Positions 1-7,260 of a stretch of DNA of 58,261 nucleotides are shown here, piece after piece. Position numbers and translations under genes: made by a program. Numbering within the stretch: the stretch's first letter is position 1; each line of letters starts with the position of its first letter. Source of the stretch: an uncultured Pelagibacteraceae bacterium (GTDB lineage Bacteria > Pseudomonadota > Alphaproteobacteria > Pelagibacterales > Pelagibacteraceae); assembly GCA_902566705.1 (NCBI GenBank), contig CACFJT010000006.1:1-58261 (forward strand). The letters are read 5' to 3'. Below the pieces are notes generated by a model, which had not been told where the DNA came from, searched no databases, and saw nothing but the letters and a program-made list of their open reading frames with translations.

Positions 1-387
1 GGTTTTTTTTCCAGTTAATTTAACAAACTCATTTGTTTTAGTTGCTATTCCAGAGATGTGAGATAAAAAATTCAAAGCAACTCTTTCGGCAATTAAAATA
101 TTTTTTGCCTTTCCTTTAATCAAAGCAACTAAAGAACCTTTTTTTACTCTTGAACCATCTCTTTTCTTAATAATGAACTTTATTTTATCATCAATTAACG
201 AAAATGCTTCTTTAGCAAATAATAATCCTCCAATAAGTGCATTTTGATTTGCTATTAATTTAATTGTTACTACTTTTTCATCATTAATTAGACTTGAAGT
301 GATATCTCCTGAAGGGTAAAGATCTTCATTTAATGCAAGCTTAACAGTGCTTTTAATAAACTCTCTGCTTAATTTAATTTTTGACAC
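1..387 (-). CDS. nadC: Nicotinate-nucleotide pyrophosphorylase (quinolinate phosphoribosyltransferase), N-terminal part
   Basis: NadC converts quinolinate and PRPP to nicotinate mononucleotide in de novo NAD synthesis. The 129 visible codons show the NadC N-terminal signature: LNEDL, GDITS, then AERVALNFLSHISGIAT, the family's helix before the TRKTTP loop. The rest, including the catalytic barrel, lies beyond the left edge. The start is a GTG at 385-387, four bases after the nadA stop; no ATG is available in this frame nearby. Order nadA-nadC indicates one transcript. The gene supplying iminoaspartate (nadB or an aspartate dehydrogenase) is not visible and may lie to the left. Confidence 0.9.
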   Translation of the reverse strand, partial: MSKIKLSREFIKSTVKLALNEDLYPSGDITSSLINDEKVVTIKLIANQNALIGGLLFAKEAFSLIDDKIKFIIKKRDGSRVKKGSLVALIKGKAKNILIAERVALNFLSHISGIATKTNEFVKLTGKKT

Positions 388-391
388 TTAA

Positions 392-1380
392 TTATCTGCC
401 AATTGCTGCCATTCTTTCTACAGATATTCTGGCTTTCTCAATTGTTTCTTTGTCCATAATAATTTCACCAGTTTCGTTCTCTAGACAATCTAATATCTTT
501 GGAAGTGTAATTTTTTTCATGTGAGGGCACATATTACAAGGTTTAACAAAGTCTACATTTGGATTTTCTATCTGGATATTATCACTCATTGAGCACTCAG
601 TAACCATCATTACTTTTTTTGGTTGATTATCTTTTACATATTTGATCATTCCAGATGTTGATCCTGCAAAATCACTTGCTTCAATTACATCAGGAGGACA
701 TTCTGGATGTGCAATAATTTTAATTCCTGGATTATTTTTTCTAATATCATCTATTTCTTTTTTATTAAATTGATCATGAACAATACAAATTCCTTTCCAA
801 GAAATAATTTCAACATCAGTTTGAGAGGCTACGTATTTTGCCAAATAATCGTCAGGCAAAAATATTACTCTTTTTACACCCAGTGATTTAACTATTTTAA
901 CTGCATTTGCTGATGTGCAACAAACATCTGTTTCAGCTTTTACTTCAGCAGAAGTATTTACATAAGATACAACAGGTACTCCTGGGTATTTCTCTTTTAA
1001 TAGCCTAACATCTTTACCTGTAATAGATGATGATAAAGAACAGCCAGCATCCATATCAGGAAGAATAACTTTTTATTAGGGCTCATTAATTTTGCAGTTT
1101 CTGCCATGAAATGTACCCCAGCCATTAAAATAATATCAGCTGAAGTTTTTGATGCTTCAATTGCTAATGCAAGAGAGTCTGCAGAAAAATCTGCTACACC
1201 ATGATAAATTTCAGGTGTTTGATAGTTGTGAGCAAGAATTACAGCATTCTTTTCTTTTTTTAATTTATTAATTTTATGAATATACGGAGCATGCACTGAC
1301 CATTCAATTTCAGGCATAACCTTAGAAATTTTTTGATAAATAGGATCTGTTGCTTTACGTACTTCTTGTGTAAATTCCAT
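392..1380 (-). pseudogene. nadA: Quinolinate synthase NadA, interrupted by a one-base frameshift
   Basis: NadA condenses iminoaspartate with dihydroxyacetone phosphate to quinolinate on a 4Fe-4S cluster. The product is split over two frames. About 104 codons from ATG 1380 end in the family motif [18 protein letters not shown]. The rest resumes in the neighbouring frame as [18 protein letters not shown] and runs to 392. The T run at 1070-1074 has five bases where six would restore one frame of about 329 residues, close to the usual NadA length. All expected cluster cysteines survive ([21 protein letters not shown]). The rest is intact, so this is a homopolymer sequencing error, a very recent mutation, or slippage on A-AAG. 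A TTG at 1395 is an alternative start. Confidence 0.88.
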
Positions 1381-1435
1381 GAGGATTTTTACCAATTTGA
1401 ATCATGATTGTCATTCATTTATTATGGGACATATT

Positions 1436-1521
1436 GCGGTCGTGCTGAAATTGGTAGACAGGCACGGTTGAGGGCCGTGTGGACCTAGTCCATGAGAGTT
1501 CGAGTCTCTCCGACCGCACCA
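1436..1521 (+). tRNA. tRNA-Leu (anticodon GAG)
   Basis: The acceptor stem GCGGTCG (1436-1442) pairs perfectly with CGACCGC (1511-1517). It is followed by discriminator A and an encoded CCA (1519-1521). The anticodon arm CACGG-TTGAGGG-CCGTG carries GAG. A long variable arm, a D-loop with TTGGTAGAC and a T-arm with GTTCGAGTC identify a class II leucine tRNA. It lies divergent from nadA and just before a small membrane ORF. Confidence 0.97.
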
Positions 1522-1544
1522 AAGTGAATTTTATATAAGAGTTT

Positions 1545-1709
1545 ATGATGGATAAATTACTTTCAGTAATATTTATGGTTGGGGTTTTGCTTTTAGTTCT
1601 ACCAAGTTTTTTACAATCAAATTCTCAGTTAAAGCAATTTCTTAAAAATCTAAGTATTTGGATTATTGTAGTTTTTATAATTTTAATGATTGTTTATTTA
1701 TTTAAATAA
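1545..1709 (+). CDS. Small two-helix membrane protein (54 residues), function unknown
   Basis: ATG at 1545 (or 1548) opens a 54-codon frame ending TAA at 1707-1709. It encodes two hydrophobic helices, about residues 5-22 and 38-53, joined by a polar stretch (QSNSQLKQFLKN). It begins 23 bases after the tRNA-Leu CCA end and could be read through from that promoter. It ends 5 bases before the convergent ygfZ stop, so it fills the gap exactly, as expected of a real gene in a compacted genome. I do not recognise a family. No clear Shine-Dalgarno is visible, which is common in this window. Confidence 0.6.
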   Translation: MMDKLLSVIFMVGVLLLVLPSFLQSNSQLKQFLKNLSIWIIVVFIILMIVYLFK

Positions 1710-1714
1710 AAAAA

Positions 1715-2605
1715 TTAGTTTTTTATCCAATCAGGTTTATTGACATTTATTGAAGCTTCTTTAGTTTTAAAATTTGCTTTTTCATCAAAGTTTTCGTTTA
1801 AGTATTTAATTAAAGCAAAGGGATAGTCGCTATCAATTAAAACCTTACCTATTTCAACTTCATTGTTATAAATACTTTCACCTTCGTGCAGTTTTCCATA
1901 AATTACATTTATTGGAAACAATCTTTTTGAAAGCTTGTTTTTTAATTTAATTCGTGCTGTATTTTCTTGACCAACATAACAACCTTTTTTGAAATCAATT
2001 CCGTTTAATTCTTCAAAATTACATTCAATACCAAACAATTTGTCTTTTAATTTATTTAAATCTCTTGGAACTATTCCAAGACTATGACTTAATGAATAAT
2101 ATTCTTTTAGGTTTGCATCATGAAGATCTAGTTTTTTCAAAGATAAATAAAGTTTTTCTAAATTAATAATTAATCTGGCACCCAAATTCTTATTTCTTGG
2201 ATCTAAAAATATTGAGTCTTCTCTATATTTTATTGTGTATCCAGGTTGATCTTTTGCTTCATCAAAAGTTAAAAATTTTTCATGAGAAAATGCTGCTACA
2301 ACAAATTCATTACTTAAATTGAGAATTTCAACTTTTGATCTCAGCTTATATAGGGATAATTGTTTGAATAACTCCTCTGCCTGAGGTTTTTCACAATCCA
2401 AAAAATACCCAGACTTATGCTTTATAATTATAAATTCATATAAAAATTTACCTTGGGGTGTAAGTAATGAACTAAAACAACTATTTACAGCGTTTACTTT
2501 GTTTATGTCATTACTAATTAGATTTTGAAGAAACTCCTTTGCGTCTTCTCCATTAATATAAAGAATTGCTCTATCATCTAAAATATAAACGTTTTTTATA
2601 TTCAT
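1715..2605 (-). CDS. ygfZ: Folate-binding protein YgfZ (GcvT-like, Fe-S/tRNA modification)
   Basis: YgfZ/IBA57 proteins resemble the T-protein of glycine cleavage, bind tetrahydrofolate, and help maintain Fe-S enzymes such as MiaB and the radical SAM proteins. The diagnostic KGCYVGQE motif is at residues 207-214, preceded by GIECNFEELNGIDF. The N-terminal segment (residues about 8-90) carries the GcvT-like region with LLTPQGKFLYE. At 296 residues it has normal family length. Start is ATG 2605, with a 43-base divergent gap to dihydroorotase. The true gcvT lies at 46327 and is a separate gene. Confidence 0.9.
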   Translation of the reverse strand: MNIKNVYILDDRAILYINGEDAKEFLQNLISNDINKVNAVNSCFSSLLTPQGKFLYEFIIIKHKSGYFLDCEKPQAEELFKQLSLYKLRSKVEILNLSNEFVVAAFSHEKFLTFDEAKDQPGYTIKYREDSIFLDPRNKNLGARLIINLEKLYLSLKKLDLHDANLKEYYSLSHSLGIVPRDLNKLKDKLFGIECNFEELNGIDFKKGCYVGQENTARIKLKNKLSKRLFPINVIYGKLHEGESIYNNEVEIGKVLIDSDYPFALIKYLNENFDEKANFKTKEASINVNKPDWIKN

Positions 2606-2648
2606 AATTGATTAATTATAGAATGTAATATAATAACAATTTTTCAAA

Positions 2649-3956
2649 ATGTTAGATCTTATAATTAAAAACGGACAATGTTACATCGATGGTGAGTTAA
2701 AAGATGTAGATGTTGCTATAAAAGATGGAAAAATTCAGCAGATTGGACAAATTTCAGAAGAAGCAAAAGATACAATTAATGGAGAGGGCCATACAATATT
2801 ACCTGGTTGCATAGATACCCAAACACATTTTAGAGAGCCAGGATCAACAGATACTGAGGATCTTCACTCAGGTAGTAGAGCAGCAATAGCAGGAGGTATT
2901 ACAAGTGTATTCGAAATGCCCAACACTAATCCACCAACTTCTAATATGAAGGAATTTCAAAGGAAATTAGATCTCGCTAAAAATAGAATGTATTCTAATT
3001 ATGCTTTTTATTTTGGGGCAACAGCAGATAATGCAGATGATTTAGCAAATTTAGAGGGTTTAGAAGGATGTTGTGGAATTAAACTTTTTGCTGGATCCTC
3101 AACAGGTAATTTATTAGTTGCTGAAGAAGACGATATAGATAAAGTTTTTAAAAATGCTTCAAAAGTAGTAGCGGTCCATTCTGAAGATGAAGCAATTTTA
3201 AAAGTAAATAAGAAATTAATAAAAGAGGGCGATGTTCATACCCATCCAGTATGGAGAAGTGCAGAATGTGCAATAGCATCTACTAGAAGAATTGTTCGAA
3301 TAGCAGAAAAGCACAATAAAAAAGCTCATGTGCTTCATATTACAACAAAAGAAGAAATTGATTTTCTATCACAACACAAAGGTAACATAACATTTGAGAT
3401 TACTCCCCAGCATTTAACTCTTTATGCTCCAGATTGCTATGATAAGCTTGGGACTTATGCTCAGATGAATCCACCATTAAGAGATAAATCCCATTATGAT
3501 AGATTATGGTATGGAGTGAGAAATAACTTTAATGATACGATTGGATCCGATCACGCTCCTCATTTAAAAGAAAATAAAGATAAAGTATATCCAAACACTC
3601 CTTCAGGGATGCCAGGAGTTCAAACCTTAATGCCTGTAATGTTAAATCACATAAATGATGGAAAATTATCTCTTAACCAATTGATGAACTTTGTTTGTGA
3701 AAATCCAGTGAAAATCTTTGGAATTAAAAACAAAGGATTTATAAAAGAAGGTTACGATGCAGACTTCACTATTGTAGATATGAACAAAACTATTGAGATC
3801 AAAAACGAAAATATTGAAAGTAAATGTAAGTGGTCACCATTCAATGGATTTAAATTTAAGGGAACACCTACACATACAATAATTGCTGGAAAAATCAAAA
3901 TGCAGAACGGGAAAATTTTAGGTGATCCTGATGGAACACCTTTGCAGTTTAGCTAA
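2649..3956 (+). CDS. pyrC: Dihydroorotase (class I type)
   Basis: This amidohydrolase probably cyclises carbamoyl aspartate to dihydroorotate in pyrimidine synthesis. Visible landmarks are DTQTHFREPG (residues 56-65), EMPNTNPP (89-96), the metal-bridging lysine in GIKLFAG (Lys145), His177 and His230, and GSDHAPH near residue 300. The first histidine of the usual HxH metal motif is glutamine here (Gln58, His60). I recall the same Gln in other alphaproteobacterial homologues of this subgroup, but cannot verify that here. At 435 residues it is full length. An allantoinase or hydantoinase-like role is possible from sequence alone. Its end overlaps the convergent SMR gene by 8 bases. Confidence 0.85.
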   Translation: MLDLIIKNGQCYIDGELKDVDVAIKDGKIQQIGQISEEAKDTINGEGHTILPGCIDTQTHFREPGSTDTEDLHSGSRAAIAGGITSVFEMPNTNPPTSNMKEFQRKLDLAKNRMYSNYAFYFGATADNADDLANLEGLEGCCGIKLFAGSSTGNLLVAEEDDIDKVFKNASKVVAVHSEDEAILKVNKKLIKEGDVHTHPVWRSAECAIASTRRIVRIAEKHNKKAHVLHITTKEEIDFLSQHKGNITFEITPQHLTLYAPDCYDKLGTYAQMNPPLRDKSHYDRLWYGVRNNFNDTIGSDHAPHLKENKDKVYPNTPSGMPGVQTLMPVMLNHINDGKLSLNQLMNFVCENPVKIFGIKNKGFIKEGYDADFTIVDMNKTIEIKNENIESKCKWSPFNGFKFKGTPTHTIIAGKIKMQNGKILGDPDGTPLQFS

Positions 3957-4281
3957 GTTTTCCAGTAAAACTATTTACTAGTATCACACCAATTACAATT
4001 AAGAATAAACCTAAAATTGCTTGCCAAGCTAAAGTTTGTTTAAAAAATATATACCCAAGGATTGCAATAGTAAAAATTCCAAGACCACTCCATGTTGCGT
4101 AAACAATTGCTATTGGAAGTTTATCAACTACAAAAGTTAATAGATAAAACGCAGTAAGATAAAAAACAGATAAAGCAAGAGTTGGTATAAGTTTTGTGAA
4201 GTTTTGAGAAACAGGAAGTAACATTGTTCCAGCAACCTCACAAAATATTGCAGCGATTAAAAAAATATAAGTTTTAACCAT
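3949..4281 (-). CDS. Small multidrug resistance (SMR) family transporter
   Basis: A 110-residue, four-helix inner membrane protein of the EmrE/SugE type. The conserved intramembrane glutamate that carries protons and substrate is Glu15 in FCEVAGT. The helix 3 motif AIVYATWSGLG and the C-terminal GVILVN fit the family. SMR proteins export cations, guanidinium or similar small molecules; substrate cannot be assigned. Its start overlaps the stop of prpE by 8 bases on the same strand, so the two are probably co-transcribed. Its end overlaps convergent pyrC. Confidence 0.9.
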   Translation of the reverse strand: MVKTYIFLIAAIFCEVAGTMLLPVSQNFTKLIPTLALSVFYLTAFYLLTFVVDKLPIAIVYATWSGLGIFTIAILGYIFFKQTLAWQAILGLFLIVIGVILVNSFTGKLS

Positions 4282-6175
4282 TATTTAAGATTTTGTGATT
4301 AATTAAATCTTCTTTTATTTCTGTTAAAATTGCAGGATCATCAATTGTTGGTGGTATTTTATATTCAACACCATCTGCAATTTTTCTTATGGTCCCTCGT
4401 AAAATTTTCCCCGATCTAGTTTTTGGTAATCTTTTAATAACAATTACCACTTTAAATGCAGCAACAGGTCCAATTTTATCTCTAACCATTTGTACACATT
4501 CTTTAGATATGGTCTCATTATTTTTATCAACACCAGATTTTAAAACCACTAAACCAATAGGTAATTGACCTTTTAATTTATCTGCTATTCCAAGTACTGC
4601 ACATTCCGCAACAGATTGATGTTCTGATAAAACTTCTTCGATGGCTCCAGTAGACAATCTATGACCTGCTACATTTATAATATCATCAGTTCTAGACATT
4701 ATCCAAATATAACCATCATCATCGATGTGACCCGCATCATATGTTTGATAATATCCTTCATAATTAGACATATAGTTTTCTTTATATCTTTGATCTGCAT
4801 TCCATAATGTTGGGAATGTGCCAGGAGGCAAAGGGAGTTTTACAACGATGTCTCCCATTTCGTTTGGTTTTGCTAGAGATTGGTCTGGCTTAATGATTTT
4901 GACATCATATCCAGGGACAGCTTTACAGGCTGAACCATATTTTGTTTCCATCATTTCAATTCCAGTACAATTTGAGCTAATTGCCCAACTAGTTTCAGTT
5001 TGCCACCAATGATCAATCACTGGAACTTTAAGCAAATTCTCAGCCCATTTAATTGTGTCTGGATCAGCTCTTTCTCCAGCAAGGAACAAGCTCTCAAAAC
5101 TACTCAAATCATATTTTGAGAAAAATTTACCTTCAGGATCGTCTTTCTTAATCGCTCTAAAAGCTGTTGGAGCTGTAAAAAGAGATTTTACTTTATAGTC
5201 TGAAATGATTTTCCAAAAAGCTCCTGCATCTGGAGTTCCTACAGGCTTGCCTTCAAATAAAACTGTGGTGCATCCTTTAAATAATGGAGCGTAGACAATG
5301 TATGAGTGTCCTACAATCCAACCAATATCACTAGCAGACCACCAAATATCATCAGTATCAATGTTGTAGATATTTTTCATAGTCCATTTGAGAGCAACAA
5401 TGTGGCCTCCAATGTCTCTAACTATCCCTTTGGGGGTTCCAGTTGTACCTGATGTGTACAAAATATAGGCAAACTCATTCGAGTTCATCTCAACACAGTC
5501 TGCATCTTTGGCATTTGAAACTACTTCTTCCCAACTGACCTCATTTGGAGCATTTAATTTAACCTCTTGACCAGGTCTTTGGAATAAAATCATTTTTTCA
5601 ATTTTATGATTAGCTATTTTTATCGCTTCATCAACAAGGGGCTTGTATTCAACTGTTCTTCCTGGTTCAAAACCACACGAAGCAGTCACTAATATTTTTG
5701 CTTTGCTGTCATCTATTCTGCTTGCAAGTTCATTTGAGGCAAAACCACCAAATACAACAGAGTGGATTGCACCAATTCTTGCACAAGCAAGCATAGCAAC
5801 CACTGCTTCAGGGATCATTGGCATGTAAATAATCACCCTGTCACCTTTATTAGCTCCTTGAGCTTTCAAAGCCCCTGCAAATTTAGAGACCTTTGATCTT
5901 AATTCCTCATAGGTGAACTTACTTTTGTTTCCTGTGATAGGACTATCATAGATTAATGCATTTTTTTGACCTCTTCCTTGGTCAATATGAATGTCTAAAG
6001 CATTATAACAGGTGTTAGTGACCCCATCCTCAAACCATTTATAGAAAGGTGGGCTAGATTTATTCAAAATTTTGGTCGGTTTTTTAAACCAAAAGATATC
6101 TTCAGAAGCTTCTTGCCAAAATTTTTCGGGACTTTTTATAGAATTTTCGTAAATTTCGTTAAACTTAGAAGACAT
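4274..6175 (-). CDS. prpE: Propionyl-CoA synthetase (acyl-CoA ligase)
   Basis: An AMP-forming acyl-CoA synthetase of 633 residues. It shows the adenylation core YTSGTTGTPKGIVRD, the HWWQTETSW region, and the C-terminal catalytic lysine loop PKTRSGKILRGTIRK. The N-terminal WFEDGVTNTCYNALDIH followed by NALIYDSPITG matches PrpE rather than acetate-specific Acs. It activates propionate (and often acetate) to the CoA thioester in the cytoplasm. No 2-methylcitrate or methylmalonyl genes are nearby. ATG 6175 faces proteorhodopsin across a 210-base gap. The SMR gene follows in overlap. Confidence 0.88.
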   Translation of the reverse strand: MSSKFNEIYENSIKSPEKFWQEASEDIFWFKKPTKILNKSSPPFYKWFEDGVTNTCYNALDIHIDQGRGQKNALIYDSPITGNKSKFTYEELRSKVSKFAGALKAQGANKGDRVIIYMPMIPEAVVAMLACARIGAIHSVVFGGFASNELASRIDDSKAKILVTASCGFEPGRTVEYKPLVDEAIKIANHKIEKMILFQRPGQEVKLNAPNEVSWEEVVSNAKDADCVEMNSNEFAYILYTSGTTGTPKGIVRDIGGHIVALKWTMKNIYNIDTDDIWWSASDIGWIVGHSYIVYAPLFKGCTTVLFEGKPVGTPDAGAFWKIISDYKVKSLFTAPTAFRAIKKDDPEGKFFSKYDLSSFESLFLAGERADPDTIKWAENLLKVPVIDHWWQTETSWAISSNCTGIEMMETKYGSACKAVPGYDVKIIKPDQSLAKPNEMGDIVVKLPLPPGTFPTLWNADQRYKENYMSNYEGYYQTYDAGHIDDDGYIWIMSRTDDIINVAGHRLSTGAIEEVLSEHQSVAECAVLGIADKLKGQLPIGLVVLKSGVDKNNETISKECVQMVRDKIGPVAAFKVVIVIKRLPKTRSGKILRGTIRKIADGVEYKIPPTIDDPAILTEIKEDLINHKILNNG

Positions 6176-6321
6176 ATAAATTTGATTCGAATTCCTTATT
6201 TTTTTTGGTTTTTAACTTATAAATTGTATTTAATTTTAAAAATTAAGTAAAATCAATGCTTATTAGTGACAATTAAGTCTTCATAAAACTAATTTAATTT
6301 GCTATCTAACCACGAAATTGG

Positions 6322-6355
6322 CTTAAGGTAACTTAAGTCTAGTTTATATAAACTA
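6322..6355. promoter_or_regulatory. Two inverted repeats upstream of proteorhodopsin
   Basis: Two neighbouring symmetric elements are read directly. CTTAAG-GTAA-CTTAAG lies at 6322-6337. A perfect 16-base palindrome, TAGTTTATATAAACTA, lies at 6340-6355. They sit 31-64 bases before the proteorhodopsin ATG and upstream of its ribosome binding site GAGGGAG (about 6372-6378). They could be regulator binding sites or overlap the promoter; the TTTATATAAA core could contain the -10. The role is inferred from position only. AT-rich DNA yields short palindromes by chance, so confidence is limited. Confidence 0.4.
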
Positions 6356-6385
6356 AAATAAAAACTAACGAAGAGGGAGTTTTTT

Positions 6386-7159
6386 ATGAAAAAACTTAAA
6401 CTGTTTGCTTTAGCAGCTATGGCCTTGATAGGTTTTTCAGGTATAGCTATTGCAGCAGACGCAACGATGTTGATGCAAGATGACTTCGTAGGAATTTCAT
6501 TCTGGGTTATCTCTATGGGAATGTTAGCAGCTACTGCTTTCTTTTTCATGGAAGCAGGCAATGTCGCATCAGGCTGGAGAACATCAGTTATTGTTGCTGG
6601 TCTAGTAACTGGTATTGCATTCATACACTACATGTACATGAGAGAAGTATGGGTTGCTACTGGAGACTCGCCAACTGTTTACAGATACATTGACTGGTTA
6701 ATCACTGTGCCATTACAGATGGTAGAATTCTATTTAATTCTAGCAGCTATTGGTAAAGCAAACTCTGGAATGTTCTGGAGATTGTTAATCGGTTCATTAG
6801 TCATGCTAATCGGTGGATACTTAGGTGAAGCAGGATATATCAATGCTACATTAGGTTTCATCATCGGAATGGCAGGTTGGGTATACATTCTTTATGAAGT
6901 ATTCTCAGGTGAAGCTGGTAAAGCTGCAGCGAAAAGTGGAAACAAGGCTCTTGTAACTGCTTTTGGTGCAATGAGAATGATCGTTACAGTAGGTTGGGCA
7001 ATTTACCCATTAGGTTATGTATTTGGTTACTTAACTGGTGGTGTAGACGCTAACTCACTTAACGTCGTTTACAACTTAGCTGACTTCATTAACAAAATTG
7101 CATTTGGTCTAGTAATCTGGGCTGCTGCAACTAGTTCTGCGGGCAGAAGAGCTAAGTAA
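6386..7159 (+). CDS. Proteorhodopsin, blue-absorbing type light-driven proton pump
   Basis: A 257-residue seven-helix retinal protein with a cleavable signal peptide (cleavage likely after AIA, residue about 23). The proton acceptor is Asp103 and the donor Glu114 within RYIDWLITVPLQMVEFYLIL. The retinal lysine is Lys237 in ADFINKIAFG. The conserved helix B histidine is His81. The spectral tuning position (105 in the reference protein) is Gln111, which gives blue absorption in studied proteorhodopsins. It pumps protons outward across the inner membrane. A good ribosome site (GAGGGAG) precedes the ATG. A strong terminator follows, so it is probably mostly monocistronic. No retinal synthesis genes are in the window. 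Confidence 0.98.
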   Translation: MKKLKLFALAAMALIGFSGIAIAADATMLMQDDFVGISFWVISMGMLAATAFFFMEAGNVASGWRTSVIVAGLVTGIAFIHYMYMREVWVATGDSPTVYRYIDWLITVPLQMVEFYLILAAIGKANSGMFWRLLIGSLVMLIGGYLGEAGYINATLGFIIGMAGWVYILYEVFSGEAGKAAAKSGNKALVTAFGAMRMIVTVGWAIYPLGYVFGYLTGGVDANSLNVVYNLADFINKIAFGLVIWAAATSSAGRRAK

Positions 7160-7180
7160 TTTAGCTAAAATTTAAATTAA

Positions 7181-7215
7181 GGGCAGGTACAATTTTTGTA
7201 CTTGCCCTTTTTTTT
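7181..7215 (+). terminator. Rho-independent terminator after proteorhodopsin
   Basis: The stem GGGCAGGTAC (7181-7190) pairs with GTACTTGCCC (7198-7207) over ten pairs including one G-U. The loop is seven bases and eight T residues (7208-7215) follow. It lies 21 bases after the proteorhodopsin stop and separates that gene from the desaturase operon. Confidence 0.9.
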
Positions 7216-7224
7216 GTCTTAATT

Positions 7225-7255
7225 AAAATTATGTATAGTAACTATACATAATTTT
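7225..7255. promoter_or_regulatory. 31-base perfect inverted repeat immediately upstream of the desaturase
   Basis: Arms AAAATTATGTATAG (7225-7238) and CTATACATAATTTT (7242-7255) are perfectly complementary around a TAA centre. The second arm ends 5 bases before the desaturase ATG (7261), so no ribosome binding site fits outside it. It could be a dimeric repressor operator covering the promoter; the second arm contains CATAAT, a possible -10 that would give a nearly leaderless mRNA. It could instead be an RNA hairpin blocking initiation, or a second terminator. The symmetry is read from the sequence; the function is inferred. Confidence 0.65.
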
Positions 7256-7260
7256 TATCT

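Noticed and set aside
6289-6624. Minus-strand frame across the proteorhodopsin start
   Set aside because: It is the complement of proteorhodopsin coding sequence and upstream DNA; composition explains the open frame.
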